A DNA stretch of 64,000 nucleotides from Cladocopium goreaui (GCA_947184155.2 CAMXCT020003668.1:810501-874500), one strand, 5' to 3'. Shown: positions 38,820 to 52,417, counted from the stretch's first letter. The notes: generated by a model not told the origin, from the sequence alone. Made by a program: numbers and translations.

Positions 38820-40588
38820 GCTGTGTTGCTGGTCTTCATGGAGTCAAGGGAAGAGCTGAAGAGCAAAGGACTGCCGTCAGTTTTCATGCCGAGGGCTGAT
38901 CGAACCAAGACTTTGAACATGCCTTCAGTGGTGTGGTGATATTTTTTCCGTGAAATTCAGGAGCCCCAATTGCAAAAGCGGCCCGTGGCTCTGGCGGGGC
39001 ATCCGCTTCTGCCGATCGGCAGTCCGGTGCGCTGATTTGCTTGGGACGTCAGGGACACAGTTGCCGCAACAGCATGGAACTCGCAGGAATTGTGAGATCG
39101 GTTTATACCTTTTTCTCTAAATGACAATAGTAATTAGTAATAATGATGATCACATACTATCAGCCCTTTGAATATTATATGATAACCAGATGAGCCGATT
39201 CTTAGCGCCTTGAGAAGCTTCGCCGAAGCCCAGAACATCCAGAACATCCAGAACCTGAGGCCTTTACAGAGCTCAAGGTTTCATCCTCAATCTTCGCATC
39301 CTGACCGTGGCGGTGGGGGGGCGCAAAGGGCCCGCCTGCATGCAACTATGATAGTATGATGATCAGGTTGCAGTATGAAGAATATTATTGAATATCATCA
39401 TAATCTGAAAACAAGATCATAATCTCATGATATCATGGTTACAAAGTGATCATAAAAATGAACGTTTGCAACGTTTAAGACCTTTGAACAGTGCATTGTA
39501 CCCGTCAGATTTTGGGGGTTGGGCCAGGTGCGAGAACGGTTGCGTGCCAAAGCTTTCCAGAGGGTCTTGACCCTGGCTCGAGAAGCTGCGGCCTCAGCGG
39601 CATGGGCCTCGGCTGGGAGTTGATCCCGAAGTTTGGCTCGAGCGGCCAACTTGTGCAATGTAAGAAACTGTGAACATAGACCCTTGTGGGTCCAAATGAG
39701 TGAGCTTCAAGTAGTGAAGTTGTCCAGAAGTACTCAGTGCCATGATTTCGCTTCGCTGGATCTGCCCGACATGTCAATGACTTGCGGACAGTTGGATTGG
39801 CCATGAAAGCTTGGATTGGGCCGCCTATGGACCGTGGATGGTGAATGACATGGTTGAAGAGATTCAATACTCCCTTGTGAATTGCAGTCTTCACCTCTTG
39901 CCGCTTGCCCGTCTGTTTTGTGGAGGGTGCGCCCAGCACTTGTGCTCATGGACCTGATGAAGAAAAATCGATTCACACGTGCCTTTTCGCTCCAAATCCT
40001 TTGGAATTATTGGCCCGAAAAAAAACGAAATTAAATTGACCCAAGCGCCAAGAAGCACTCAACCTTTGCGTATTATTGGCACAACCAGTGGCGCCATGAA
40101 ATTGCAGACACTTCAGTAGCACATGCCGCAGAGAAGCTTGATTACAAACTACTGAACATCAGGTTGCCTTGAACCCAAAGAACCGAGAAGGTTGGCTCTA
40201 GGCTCATTGCCTTCGATGGGTTCTTTTTAGTATTGCTTTAGCCTGTAGCTGGACTGGATGACGCCGAAAACATGTCAATGACTTAGGGCATGGGCAGAAA
40301 TGCGAGGCATGTTTTGGTGAGAGATTTCTGATACAGCACAGCAGTTTGGCGTGCTTGCCCAGAACGGAAACGGTTCAGTGAACCGGAATGCTGATGTTGG
40401 GGCGCTGTGGCAAAGTTTCGGCATGATTTTCCTGCTCACGTTGCATCCCTCTGAACCAAATCCCCAGAGATGGAATGACACCAGCGTTGTACTTTGGGGC
40501 CGGATGTCTGATAAAGATTCTTTTGTATCCTTTTGTCAAATTGATTCAGCATGTTCCCATATATGCATACATACATATATATATACAC

Positions 40589-40624
<36 letters not shown>

Positions 40625-41212
40625 TGTATATATATATATATATACATATTTCCATATATTTCCAAGATTTTCCAACTTTGCTTGATCCCTCATGGTGCAT
40701 GCCGCGCAGGTCGTGTTGGCGCGTGTGGCCAAGGGCGCAGAGTTGGATGAGCAGATCGTCATGGAGGCGTTTTCCCATGGCTTTTCCCGTGGATAATCCT
40801 CACCAGATCACCACTTTTGGAATGTTTGTCATGCAGTATATAAATGCAATAAACCTTGTCTTTTTCCACATTTCTAGTGAAATTGGGAGAGGATGCAGGA
40901 TCTCAGTCATGGCCTCTTGGACACACTTCCTGGCCTGGGAAGTCCCTTTCTTCAGACCTAAGTTTGTTGGGCAAATAAATGGGTTTGTCTCAAATTGGGA
41001 ACACGAAACTCCAATGGAAATTGCCATGTTGGGGGTATCTGATCGTGGAGGCCTTCCGAAGCGCGTGCCTGGAGCAAGGCATGGACTTGGAGGCATCTAA
41101 AGCGAGGACTCAGAGGACTCAGCTGTCAGCTTGCCTATCCTTGAATATCCCTGCACATATGATTCACCTATGTTTTTTTTTCAAGTTTATGTGACTCACA
41201 TATTATTATTCA

Positions 41213-41243
<31 letters not shown>

Positions 41244-44200
41244 CTGTCTGTATGTATGTATGTATGTATGTATGTATGTATGTATACAAAGGTATGTGTC
41301 TATTTCATACATTCATTTTGTTTTGGAGCAAGTGAAGGGAGAGCAGGGCGGCAACTGCAGTGCTCTGACCTGCAGGCTTTGGGTTTAGCCTTCCGCGCAG
41401 AGGCTCTGGATGTTGCTTTTGCTAATGGTAAACTGGGAGAAACGTTTTATACATCAATAACATATATATATATACATATGCATGCATGCATGCATGTATA
41501 TCACACATTATGTTCTATGATGATATTTCGACATATTGTGCATGTGTGCTCCACTTACAATCTATTTACAGATGATCTTGAAATATTGCCTGAAGTCAGT
41601 AAGTTAAGTGGAGCCTGGCGACCCCGCGATAGGTCAGTGGAAGGCCGTATCTGAAACGTGATGTTTGGGGCCGTTACAGCCCAGTGCCCCAGTTGTGACA
41701 CACCAGGGGTGCTGATTCATCTCCTTTTAATTCGCAGTAAATAATCATGAGATATCATGAGTGTTGGATCAGGTTGAACATTAAACAAACCACTATATAT
41801 ACATGCTTGTTTTCTCCAACAAAGAGGGGAATTTCTCTGGCATTAAATAGGAATAAATAGGGTACGCAAGTGCCTGTAGCTCGATACCCTCGAGGCCAAG
41901 ACGTGTCTCAAGCACTGCTGGATCGGAACAAGCTGCTGCGGGCCAAGGTGAGTTTAGTGGGCTTGGTGGCCCTTGGCTTCCGATGGCTGAGATATTACAA
42001 TTTCTTACATCTTTTTGCCATGGAAACATGAGGAAACCATTGCTCAGATGGATTAAAATTGGTCGTAGTATGTTAAACTCTGTAAAATTGTGGACTATTT
42101 GGATTGAGATCTTGGGGTCTGGAGATTTGGAAAGACAATTTGAGATGGGTTGGAACGTTTCAAAAGACTTGGCATTGTCCCAACCTGGGATTCGTCGCTG
42201 CAGCAAGTGCTCATTGGCTTCACCTTTGGACTTCACCGCCCTACGGAAGACCTTCTGCACACCGTTGGGGGGCAGCGTGGCCAACTCATCACCGGGGCCA
42301 CCGCTCTGTGGATTGTTGCCACGATTTGGCAGAGGCCCACACCATTCGCCCACCATTTGCAATGTGCTTGGCTCACCGAGCTCCAGTTGGGTGTGTCCAA
42401 AGGGCATCCGCAAATCCTGTAGTTCATCAGCATTTTCCTGATCAAAATGGCAATTTGGGAATATCTCAGCTTTTATTTTTGGACAAACCCAGTTGTCCAT
42501 CTCCATCCCAGCGAATTTTGCCACTGAAACCTTCTGACAGCTCACGTAGAGGGCGCGTTTCCGCCAGTCTCAATGGTGAGTGGCAGAGATAAGCAGGGTA
42601 AGGGGAGCCGCTTACGCATCTTTGTTTGGACATTTCTGAAGTCCCATGAGCAACTTGCGATGTTGTCTTGGAGACTTGTCGCAGCTGAGTTGACTTTCCT
42701 CTGCCCTTTCTTGGAAAACTGGTCAGGATGTTATTAGGAAGTATGTTGTGGACAAAGTTCGGCCAGACCTTCCACCACCTTGGAAAGCGTTGCCAAGCCA
42801 GGCAGAAAGCTGGCGCGCTTTCAGAACTGCATGGATTTCGGTGTTGTCTAAAACTCAGTACACAGCATGGCCAGCGACCAATAATTCTAGAGGATGTGTG
42901 TCCAATCTGCGACTGGTTTGCTGCTGGATGCTGCTGGTAGCTCCAGAAGCCTTTTCAGTACAGACATCGTGCTTTTCCTCACAACGATTTTTAGAATCCC
43001 AAACTTAGAGGATCATCCCACGGATCGTCAGTTAGTAAGTCCTCATTCAGTGGGATTATCCCATTTATAAGAAAGGGGGGTTATAACTCCACTTACTAAC
43101 CACTTACTAAATGGATGGTCCTCCAAGTCTATCCAAGTATGATATCCCCATTGAAAGGCTGAACAAAACTCTAAGAAGCTACGGTTGCTACGGGGCGACA
43201 GCGGACATGCTGCTAAGGCAGTCCCCGTGCTTCGTGCGTAACAGCGCCCCGCGAGGTTTTTCCGCGCGGTTTTGGGGGGTCGGTCATGCTTGGTATTGAA
43301 TTTGGGGATGGGTCAAAAGCTATTTTTTACATTACCATATTATTTCACCATTATTTTAATTTTAAGGATATTTTTGGGATTCACATCCATGAATAGGAGA
43401 TATTCTGGTCGCTTCGCGACGACAACTGCCTGCACCGGTAAAACCGTATATGTTCGATGTTGGGCCTTTGTAGGACTCATGTTGTTTGGGGTATGTTGGG
43501 GGTATGTTGGGCATATGTTGGTTCTATGTTGGGCCGTCTTGGGCCCATGTTGGGCCATCTTGGGCCTATGTTGTGAGCCATGTTGGGCCAAGTTGGGCCT
43601 ATGTTGGGCCAAGTTGGGCCCATGTTGGGCCTATGTTTGGTGGGCCTCTGTTGGGCCATGTTGAGCTGAAGTTTGGCAACTTAGCCGATTTTAGGTCCCT
43701 TTAAAAACGTGGAAAAACACAGGATTCTAGAGCAACAAAGGTGCCCCCAAGCAAACGCGTGCCTTCAGTGAGGGCGGATTTTGATATTCACCATGGCACC
43801 AGGTTTTTGATCGCCATTTTGACACAGAAAAAGCAATGAAATACACCTGACCTCGAGACCGATGACTTCGCGTCGTTGTGTCTTGATATCAGCTGGTTTC
43901 CTGGAGGATGGGCACGACATCGGGATCACACAGCCCTGGAGGCTACGGAAACAGGGCCCTGATTGTGTGTAGTGCATTCCCTCCAGTCGTGCCAGGCTCA
44001 CCTATGCCTCATATGACCAGTTTGCATAGACGGATTTCCTTCAGTTCGCTTGCTGTCCAGCCTCCAATTCCATCATATCCTGGTTTCTCCGAATTCTTCA
44101 ATCTGCAATCCATGTTTACTCTTGACACGGCAAGAATATACAACATTATATACTTCTTCACAAGACTATAGAATTGTATCATGTTATATACAATTTAATA

Positions 44201-46166
44201 ATTTAATATACAAATAATATACAAATAGTATACACATAATATAATATATACAATATAATATAATAATATATATATATATAATGTAGATAATATATAATAT
44301 AGATACATATTGTGATATTCTAATTCGCTCTTATTACATAATGATGCATATCATTATAAGCACACGCATGTCTTCCCATGGTCGGCTTAGCTCCAGCTGA
44401 GCCGCATCTTTGCGGCCCTTCTTCCCAGGCGGAAGCCATCGTGGACATGGCCGCACGGAAGCAGTGCTGCGGGATACCCAGAGATGTGGCTGTGGGCAGC
44501 ATGCGGAAGCCGCAGTTGTTGGCACCTGTCAGAAATTTGAAAGGATATCATATTATTATGATGTAGGAATTGTGAAGCTGGCTGCTTGAGCTTATTGCAG
44601 CTGACATTTCTTAAGGCCCTCATGGAAGATGTGGCATATTTTGGTGACAGCAGTGACAGCAGTCTGCAAAGTGAGAGCAGTTGCGGCATCCCAAGGTCCA
44701 TGGAAGCGAGCCAAACGGCGCGTGGAAGGTGCCCCGCGGCTGGGAGATAAGCCATGCTGGTGATGAACCTCTGTAGCTTGAGTTTCTAAGTCTAAACAAT
44801 ATATTTTGATATTTTTTATACCTCATTCTCTAGTTGCTGTTTTTTCCCCCCTAATGATGGTTGACCAGGTCGTTTTACTCATCAGATTGTCATTATTTGG
44901 ATGTGCATCACATTTATTTTCGAAGCCCTATGCCAATCTATGCCATATATAGACCCTATATAAGGCGTATACAAGCCATATGGATGCAGCCCCGGTCGTA
45001 GCTGAGGTACGACCGCTACGGCTGCGCAGCTCATCGCCTTCGCCGCAGAAGCGGTGGAGAGGAAGTTGGCAGCACAGGAGCAAAGCTGGATTCCGCAGCT
45101 GGAGTCCCATGGCTTATCCAACTTGGTTTATCTCAAGTAGATGAGACAACTTGGATCAAGCCATGGGGATTCAACTTGGATAAGCCATGGATAAACTAAC
45201 TTGGATATTCCCATGATTGTGGGGATTTTTCATATATTTTCGGAAATACTGACATACTGATTCAACTAATCTAATGGATGACAGTCTTGTTTCATCTCAT
45301 GATTAGATTATCATCCACTAGAGAAATGGTTGGTGATTATCAACTTAATCATATTATATATATAAGTATCCTCTGTGAATAGACAGTTAATCAAATAATA
45401 GATAGAACTTCGATGGTGATAATTAGACTATCATCCATGGTCCATTGCTGATGAGAAATGTGACAATTCCATATAGTTCCTTCGGAAAAATGTGATTGGG
45501 TATGCAGTCCTGCGCTGTTTGGGAGCATGTGATGGAGCATATCATGGGAATTTTTCCTTTTAGATTTGTTTGGGACTTTGCGAAGCAAGTGAGTGGAAGT
45601 TGATCCTTGGGATCAAAACAGAGAGAACATATTCCTCCATGGAATGTCGAGGGATTTCTGTATCCTTTTTTTGGGCGTCCAAGTTCATGGAACTGGCCAT
45701 CATCGTAAAGTTTCAGCAGTTCGCCTGTTCTTTGAGCTTGACTTGGCATCTCTTCATTATCTTCCTCTTTTTTTCATTATTTTCATTCGCATTTTCCCCA
45801 TTCCCGGGTGTGGGTCATTGTACCAAAGGAAGGGTTTGGAATGCTCATATTGGAAGTGCTTGATGAGATCTGCAAGTTGCAGGAGCGGCACGTGTGCAAA
45901 ACCGTTTGATTCTCAGAGGGAGGCCGGTCTCCAAAATCAGTTGCGACAATGCAGTATCTGTAATACTTGTAGTTACGCGAATACAATAGCAATAATACAT
46001 ACATACTACTACTCCTACTACTCCTACTACTCCTACTACTCCTACTACTCCTACTACTACTACTCCTACTACTACTCCTACTACCTCCTACTACTCCTAC
46101 TACTCCTACTACTACTACTACTACCACTACTACTACCACTACTACCTACTACTACTACTACTACGA

Positions 46167-46198
<32 letters not shown>

Positions 46199-49100
46199 AC
46201 GACTACGACTACGACTACGACTACGACTACGACTACGACTACGACTACGACTACTACGACCACCACCACCACCACCACCTACTACTAACTACTGACTACT
46301 TACTATTAACTACGAAGTACTAACTACTAGCTACTAGCTACTAGCTACTAGCTACTAGCTACTAGCTACTAGCTACGAACTACAAACTACAAACTACAAA
46401 CTACTACCTACTACCTACTCCTACTCCTACTGCTGCTGCTACTACTACTACTACTGCAGCTGCTGCTACTACTACTAGTACTACTACTAGTACTACTACT
46501 AGTACTAGTACTAGTACTAGTACTAGTACTAGTACTAGTACTAGTACTAGTACTACTACTACTACTACTAGTACTACTAGTACTACTACTACTACTAGTA
46601 CTACTAGTACTACTATTACTAGTAGTACTACTACTAGTACTACTACTAGTACTACTACTAGTACTACTACTAGTACTACTACTAGTACTACTACTACTAG
46701 TACTACTACTAGTACTACTACTAGTACTACTACTAGTACTACTACTAGTACTACTACTAGTACTACTACTAGTACTACTACTAGTACTACTACTAGTACT
46801 ACCACTACTACTACCACTACTACTAGTACTACTACTAGTACTACTACTACCACTACTACTACCACTACTACTAGTACTACTACTAGTACTACTACTAGTA
46901 CTACTACTAGTACTACTACTAGTACTACTACTAGTACTACTACTAGTACTACTACTAGTACTACTACTAGTACTACTACTACTAGTACTACTACTACTAG
47001 TACTACTACTAGTACTACTACTAGTACTACTACTAGTACTACTACTAGTACTACTACTAGTACTACTACTAGTACTACTACTAGTACTACTAGTTTAGCT
47101 ACTACATACTACCTACGACCTACGACTACGACTACGACTACTACTACGACTACTACTACGACTACGATTACTACTACGACTATTACTACGACTACTACGA
47201 CGACTACTACTACTGCTACTGCTAAACAAAAATTAGTAATAACAATACCAACTTACCAACCAGAAATAGCCACTTGTGAAGCATGGCAGTTGGTCCCCTG
47301 GCTCTCTGATTCCGGTTGGCCATGATGCAGCCCGCGCAGCCATGTCGGGCTCGGAGTGGCCCTGGGATCCCGCATGGCACACCTTACCATTGGGAGACTG
47401 ACAGCCACTTGGACCAGAGGTGATGATCCCTGCTGAAGCTGCTTTTCCATATATATATATATGTATGTATAGTGGTATGTATATATATATGTATATGTAT
47501 AGCCAAGGGAATTCTGCAAAAAAAACATTGTGTAGTTTTCCCAGCCGCATTTGGCAGGGTTTCCCGCAGATGTTCCGATAAACTAAGCCTTAAACGAATT
47601 CAACGCGCTTAGGGACAGGATTTCGAAAGATGATGTGGTCTCCTGTTTTGGTCATCTCGCCTGATTTTGCCTCCTTGGCTTTGCCTACTTGCAGACATTC
47701 TTCCTTGCACACCACCAACCCTCAACCAAGTGGTTTCTGTCAGCCTTCAATGCTGACATCAAAACTTTGCACCTCTTACCTCTTCTGTACAATTCATTTT
47801 CTGGATTTTCTACAAGATCTGGACGCGTCTGAAACATGAGGATACATAACATATGATAACATGATGAAAAACCATCAAATTCTTGGGATACCTTATTTTT
47901 AGAGACAGCCATCTGAGGCCTTTGGAACTCTCCTTTGGCTTTCGTTGGCGAACACAGAGCATGCAACATCCGGTTGCCTGGTCCAGCGCAAAGCGGCTCC
48001 AGAGAAAACCAGCGAGGCACCGGCTATGCAGAGGTGAGATCACTAGTAATTCTTCCGGAGGATATCTATTGGCTATACAGTGGCTACTTAATGGATATAT
48101 AATGGGTATATGATGGGTATACAATGGCTATTTAATGGCTATATATTGGCTATACAATGGGTATATATATAATGGGTATATAATGGATATATAATGGGTA
48201 TATAATGGGTATATGATTGTATGATGGGACAATATGGGGTGATATCTTTGATGTATTCCGAAGAGATTCTTGTCATATTGCATCATAAAGATCCATTGTG
48301 AAGAGCACCAATAAAAAAAGAACCAACTGTTTATTGGCATACGACTTGAAACTTGCCAATTTTGAACTATGATTTAATTTGGTTGTTCCAAAGACTAGAG
48401 TTCCAAATGGTTGGACACACTGGGACCGGGACCTAGACCCTGTCACGGAGCGCTGGAAAAGTCATGACAGCCATATCTGAGTCATTTTCCGATCTGAAAA
48501 TCACAAGTCCGATCTAAAAAATCCAGGTCCATACAGGCCATAGCAGCCATAGCAATGAAATACCGAATTTGCCGAATTTGGATGTCTGTTTCGGGGTACT
48601 CTGGAGATCCAGCAAAACCGACATCCCAAGGGGAACCACAGCACCCACAGTCGGCAGTTTTTTCCCGGCAAGGGCGTAACAGATGACGAGAGGTCCGCGG
48701 CCGTGATTTTCAGATCCACCCTGTTGATCCATGGGGCAATCATTGGGTGGTAGCCATGTTTTCTGATTTTTTGTTTGATAAGAACAACTTTTTGACATTT
48801 TCACACATTTCTGGTGAAATGCATGAGATCTGTGGTATTTCAAGGTATCAACCCTGACAGCGGCTGACGCTTCAGGCCGCTGACCCTCAGTGAGCGACTT
48901 GGGGTGTTGCTTGGCCAGTGGATTGATGAAGTGCCAGATCCGACGTCATTGACCGGTTGGTCAACATCCATACACCAAGTTCAGCATTTTTTCAAAAACC
49001 CCTACGGTTAGCTCACTTCTTTTTTTTTGCCGTGTGGTCAATTATGTTGCAGAGAAATAAGCCATTTTATCCATTTTCTTGTGAGGATCATGGACCCAGG

Positions 49101-50965
49101 GTTCACTGGAAGTTTTGCAATCCTTTCGACCAAGGCTGTATATCCCGCCGAGTGGATCCCACGAGGCAAATGAGCTGCAAATATGTGTATTTGCTGGACA
49201 TCATATTTGGTACAGGACTCGGGCTGGGATGTTTTGTGGTGTTTGTACCCTCTGGTAATTTAACATAGGCATTGAACATGGCCATTTATAGTGAGTTTTC
49301 CCATTAAAAATGGTGATTTTCCAAAGTTATGGGACAGTTTACCAGAGGGTATGTGTTTGTAACGCTCATTTGACAGTTCCACCAGGTGATTGCACCACAA
49401 GTTGGCCAGGTGATCTCAGAGTTGAGTGAGAATCGGCTACTGCATGCCGTTCAGAAGGCATGTGATGAGGCCCAGCCCCGCAACCAGCTCTCCATGTGCG
49501 AAATGATAGGGTTTCCATGGGTTTCCAAGTGATTCTTCCGCACTCCGGACTTTGTCCGGCAATGTCCCGCTACGCTCTCGCTACGCTCTTGCTGCTAAGC
49601 TCTGGATACATAGATTGAAAACCCCTTTGCAATATTTTGATTGAATTAGATAGATTAGATTTAGATTCGATAGATTTGGGGTGAGAGACAGTCCTAGCTC
49701 CAAACTGCAGTCGTAGCTGTTTCGTAGGGTGGTTGGCTTATGTTGGCTTCCAGGCACTGTTCTGCGATTTGCATGTGGTGAACGACCACACAAAGCTTTC
49801 CAGGATGACTGAGGCCGCAGTGTGAAATTTTGAGCCAGTTGGGATTGGATAAGTTTCAATATGACCATCAAAGGGTGGTATAACCATCCCCAAATGGTGA
49901 TTGTTTATGGATGTTTATGGTATTAGGATGTATTAGGTGAATCCCACATTATATAATCTATATTCTGACAATCTTTGATATACAAAGGGTAGTATTTCAG
50001 AATATCTAAGGGTAATATCCCACAGTGCCATCATCCTAAATCTGAATCTTCATCGACCTTTTCACATCTGTTTTTCGGACGAAGCATCCCCTTTCAGATA
50101 GCTGGAATTTCACCATGTTTCATCAAAGATGGATTAAGCTGATTAAGCCTCAATATCCCCACAAGTTCTGGCTAGGTTTTGGGAAAATGACGATTTCGAT
50201 GGATTTAGATGCATTAAAGATGGGGATTTCGTGGTATAACCAACTAGAATGAAAGGTTGGATTAACCCATTCTAATTGGGGCTCGTTGTCAATCCATCAA
50301 TAGGGGTGAATATGCCAATTATGCTTCGAATTCCTAAAAATGATGCGATGACCATAAATTCTGCGGACTCCAAATGTACGAACATTTTTGCCGTTTTGGA
50401 ATTTCGGCAGAATTTTTAGGTTCAGCTTTCAATAACGGCTTTCGACGGAATTCCAATGGAAGCCAATTTCGGCAGAATTGCCCGAGATTTGGGCAGAATT
50501 GCCCGAGATTCTGGTGGAATTGCCAAAGATTTCGGCGGAATTGCCCGGACTCAGTTTTGGGACAGCCCATGACAACCCTATTTCGGCAGAATTTGGATGG
50601 CGGCGGATGTTTGGGATTTCGGTAAATGAATCATTCAGATTTCAGCAATTCCTGTGCTGAAACCAAATTTTGACAGAAGTTCCCGAAAAGGATTCCCTTA
50701 CCACGTACCTTGGCCATGGCACATTTAAATTTTTTCTAGGTGGATGTTTCTCCACCAAATAAAGGACCCCCAAACATGTACAGTTTCACATAATTTCACA
50801 TATACATGTCCACTATTTATACAGTTTCCGTATGTTTTCATGACCCGTTCAACCTGAACGTCAGTCCTTGGGGATGTGGAACTTGTGAAGGCCAACATTG
50901 CAGTGGTCCTGGGCAACGTGACACGTGCCTCCCAGTCCGTGTGCCCAGAGACTGGCGATGGCGAA
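38820..50965 (+). CDS. Plus-strand gene made of many small exons, function unknown
   Basis: Seventeen candidate exons follow one another: 38820-38927, 39528-39611, 40710-40766, 41376-41427, 41880-41947, 42204-about 42275, 42727-42840, 44429-44527, 45030-45111, 45833-45903, 47331-47419, 47918-48033, 48537-48603, 48876-48930, 49386-49457, 49754-49819 and 50891-about 50965. Nearly all begin after AG, most with G, end at GT, GC or GA donors (for example GCCAAG|GTGAGT), and have matching phases at successive junctions. They encode mainly amphipathic helices such as VRERLRAKAFQRVLTLARE, VVLARVAKGAELDEQIVME and VGQVISELSENRLLH. Introns of 300-1,600 bp are full of microsatellites. I do not recognise the protein; a helical-repeat scaffold is the best description. 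Single exons may be wrong, and a few are also open on the other strand. Confidence 0.4.
41876..41950 (+). CDS. Exon with canonical donor (helical)
   Basis: TGTAG|CTCGATACC to GCCAAG|GTGAGT encloses ARYPRGQDVSQALLDRNK. It joins the preceding exon (41376-41427, ALGLAFRAEALDVAFAN) in phase 1. It is the cleanest splice pair in this gene. Confidence 0.5.
42727..42840 (+). CDS. Exon DVIRKYVVDKVRPDLPPPWK
   Basis: Acceptor GGTCAG|GATG; donor TTTCG|GTGTTG; 38 codons in phase 0. The PPPWKALPSQAESW stretch and following helix are clearly protein-like compared with the AT-rich flanks. Confidence 0.45.
43477..43665. repeat. ATGTTGGGCC minisatellite
   Basis: A degenerate tandem array of about 9-15-bp units built on TGTTGGGCC(A/T). 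Frames across it translate as VGPSWAYVGPSW repeats and are artefacts. Confidence 0.8.
44429..44527 (+). CDS. Exon AEAIVDMAARKQCCGIPRDV
   Basis: Acceptor TCCCAG|GCGGAAGCC; donor GCACCT|GTCAG; 33 codons, phase 0 to 0, in a GC-rich island inside AT-rich introns. Confidence 0.45.
45107..45190. repeat. Fold-back element at an exon-intron border
   Basis: The left arm CCATGGCTTATCCAACTTGG and the right arm (45171-45190) are inverted repeats with two mismatches, with a further partial copy (CAACTTGGATCAAGCCATGG) between them. The inferred donor of the exon 45030-45111 lies in the left arm. Confidence 0.6.
46005..47221. repeat. 1.2-kb ACT/CTAGT-type simple-sequence array
   Basis: Successive blocks are (CTACTCCTA)n, (TACGAC)n, (CTAGCTA)n, (ACTAGTACTACT)n from about 46470 to 47093, and (CTACGA)n. 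All derive from a CTA/ACT trinucleotide. It lies in an inferred intron between exons 45833-45903 and 47331-47419. Confidence 0.95.
48055..48225. repeat. ATGGGTATATA degenerate tandem repeat
   Basis: About 170 bp of imperfect units of ATGG(G/C)TATA(T)A, some joined head to tail. No coding potential. Confidence 0.7.
49246..49351 (+). mobile_element. MITE copy 1 (106 bp, TIR TACCCTCTGGTAA)
   Basis: A 106-bp sequence starts TACCCTCTGGTAA and ends TTACCAGAGGGTA, a perfect 13-bp terminal inverted repeat. The reverse complement is present at 51587-51692 with about five mismatches. The outer TA may be the target-site duplication, as for Tc1/mariner elements. It lies in an intron. Confidence 0.85.
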
Positions 50966-51271
50966 GAATTTTTTGGATCTTAATCGGTTTTGTTGGTTTT
51001 TATGTGTTTCAGTAGCTTCAAATGGGTTTTATGAGGTGTCAGTGGACTCCAATGGGATATTCATGGGATTTTGGGGATGCTGGTATTTTTGGATGGTAAT
51101 TTATGGTGCACAATCCCATCTATATAAAGATATAGGATGTGTGTTTTGGCTGCCAGTGGATGAGGTTCTCTGGAATATGCAGTTCGGTTTAGGTTCCATC
51201 ATGAAGGAATGCTAGAATGTTGAAATAGGAAAATTGTCTGATCTATTGAAGTAATCTGACCAGTGTGGGCT

Positions 51272-51380
51272 AAGAAGAAGAAGAAGAAGAGAGAAGAAGA
51301 AGAAGAAGAGAAAGAAGAAGAAGAAGAAGAAGAAGAAGAAGAAGAAGAAGAAGAAGAAGACGAAGACGAAGACGAAGACG
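51272..51380. repeat. GAA trinucleotide microsatellite
   Basis: (GAA)n with interruptions, ending in (GACGAA)n. The poly-Glu and poly-Ser frames are artefacts. Confidence 0.95.
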
Positions 51381-51586
51381 TGCACAGCACATATATGAGC
51401 AACGGCCTTTATTTGAGGTGTACACTAGTCGTTGGGTGGAAATACTTTCTGTTTCAACCCCATCGGGTGGGAAGCGAGGTGGGTCGGCCTCACTCCAGGA
51501 TCTTCCCTGCAGCAATGCCTCTGCAGTTGCAACCCCGAGAGGCGCGATGCAACTGGGAGAACTGGGAGAACTGGGATGATATTGAT

Positions 51587-51692
51587 TACCCTCTGGTAAA
51601 CTGTCCCATAACTATGGAAAATCACCATTTTTAATGGGAAAACTCACTATAAATGGTCATTTTCAATAGCTATGTTAAATTACCAGAGGGTA
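51587..51692 (-). mobile_element. MITE copy 2 (106 bp, inverted relative to copy 1)
   Basis: Same length and terminal inverted repeats as 49246-49351, in opposite orientation. Both copies have TA at each border. No transposase is present in the window. Confidence 0.85.
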
Positions 51693-52417
51693 TGACTTGC
51701 TGGTTGGTGGTTTGGAACATGAATTTTATTTTCCCCAATGGTTGGGATCATGATCCAATCTGACTTTCATATTTTTCAGGGGGGTAGGTATACCACCAAC
51801 CAGATTATGACTTGTATTGCTGCTGATAAACAATGCATGATGAAGAAACATTGATGAATCATGATGAATTAGAATCCTGAAGATTGGGTACTGATGGGAT
51901 GACCGAAGAAACATGAACAAGGCAAAGATGCATGTGAGAGTGCAGGTTGAGCCTCAATCACTTTTCAGAAGGGGTGCCATCGAAGTTTTCAAGAGTCCAT
52001 GAGAAGAATCCACCAGTGCTATTAGGCGCTCCCCCCAAAATGATACCATCCCTAACCAATGGGTTTGCCTGAAAATATGGTACCTCATTCACTTCCATGG
52101 TTCAAACATGTTCAAACCATCATTTTCTCATTATTTGATGGACATAATCTGGGGGTAAATCCGGCATTTTTGGATAACGGAACCCGTATTGTTGCTGATC
52201 CATCCAATGCATATCCATTTACATCATATCACCCATTAGATTTATCTCAGCTGGTTCGTATAAACCCCATATTTCTGGACACATCTAGAATCTAGAATCT
52301 CCGTCAAGTCTTCTCCATAAAATTGCTGGTCAATTTCCGAACTTTGGAGAACCCCTGTGTTTTTTTTGGTGACTTTTTGCTGGTTTCATCCTGGTGCCTC
52401 GCCGGGTAACCCACAAG

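Noticed and set aside
39505-39939. 144-codon minus-strand frame overlapping a plus-strand exon candidate
   Set aside because: The plus-strand reading (VRERLRAKAFQRVLTLARE) fits the strand, splice pattern and phase of its neighbours better; the minus frame has no domain. I cannot fully exclude it.
46081-46865. Poly-Val, poly-Thr and poly-Leu frames
   Set aside because: Artefacts of the ACT trinucleotide array.
51270-51402. Poly-Ser / poly-Glu protein
   Set aside because: GAA microsatellite.
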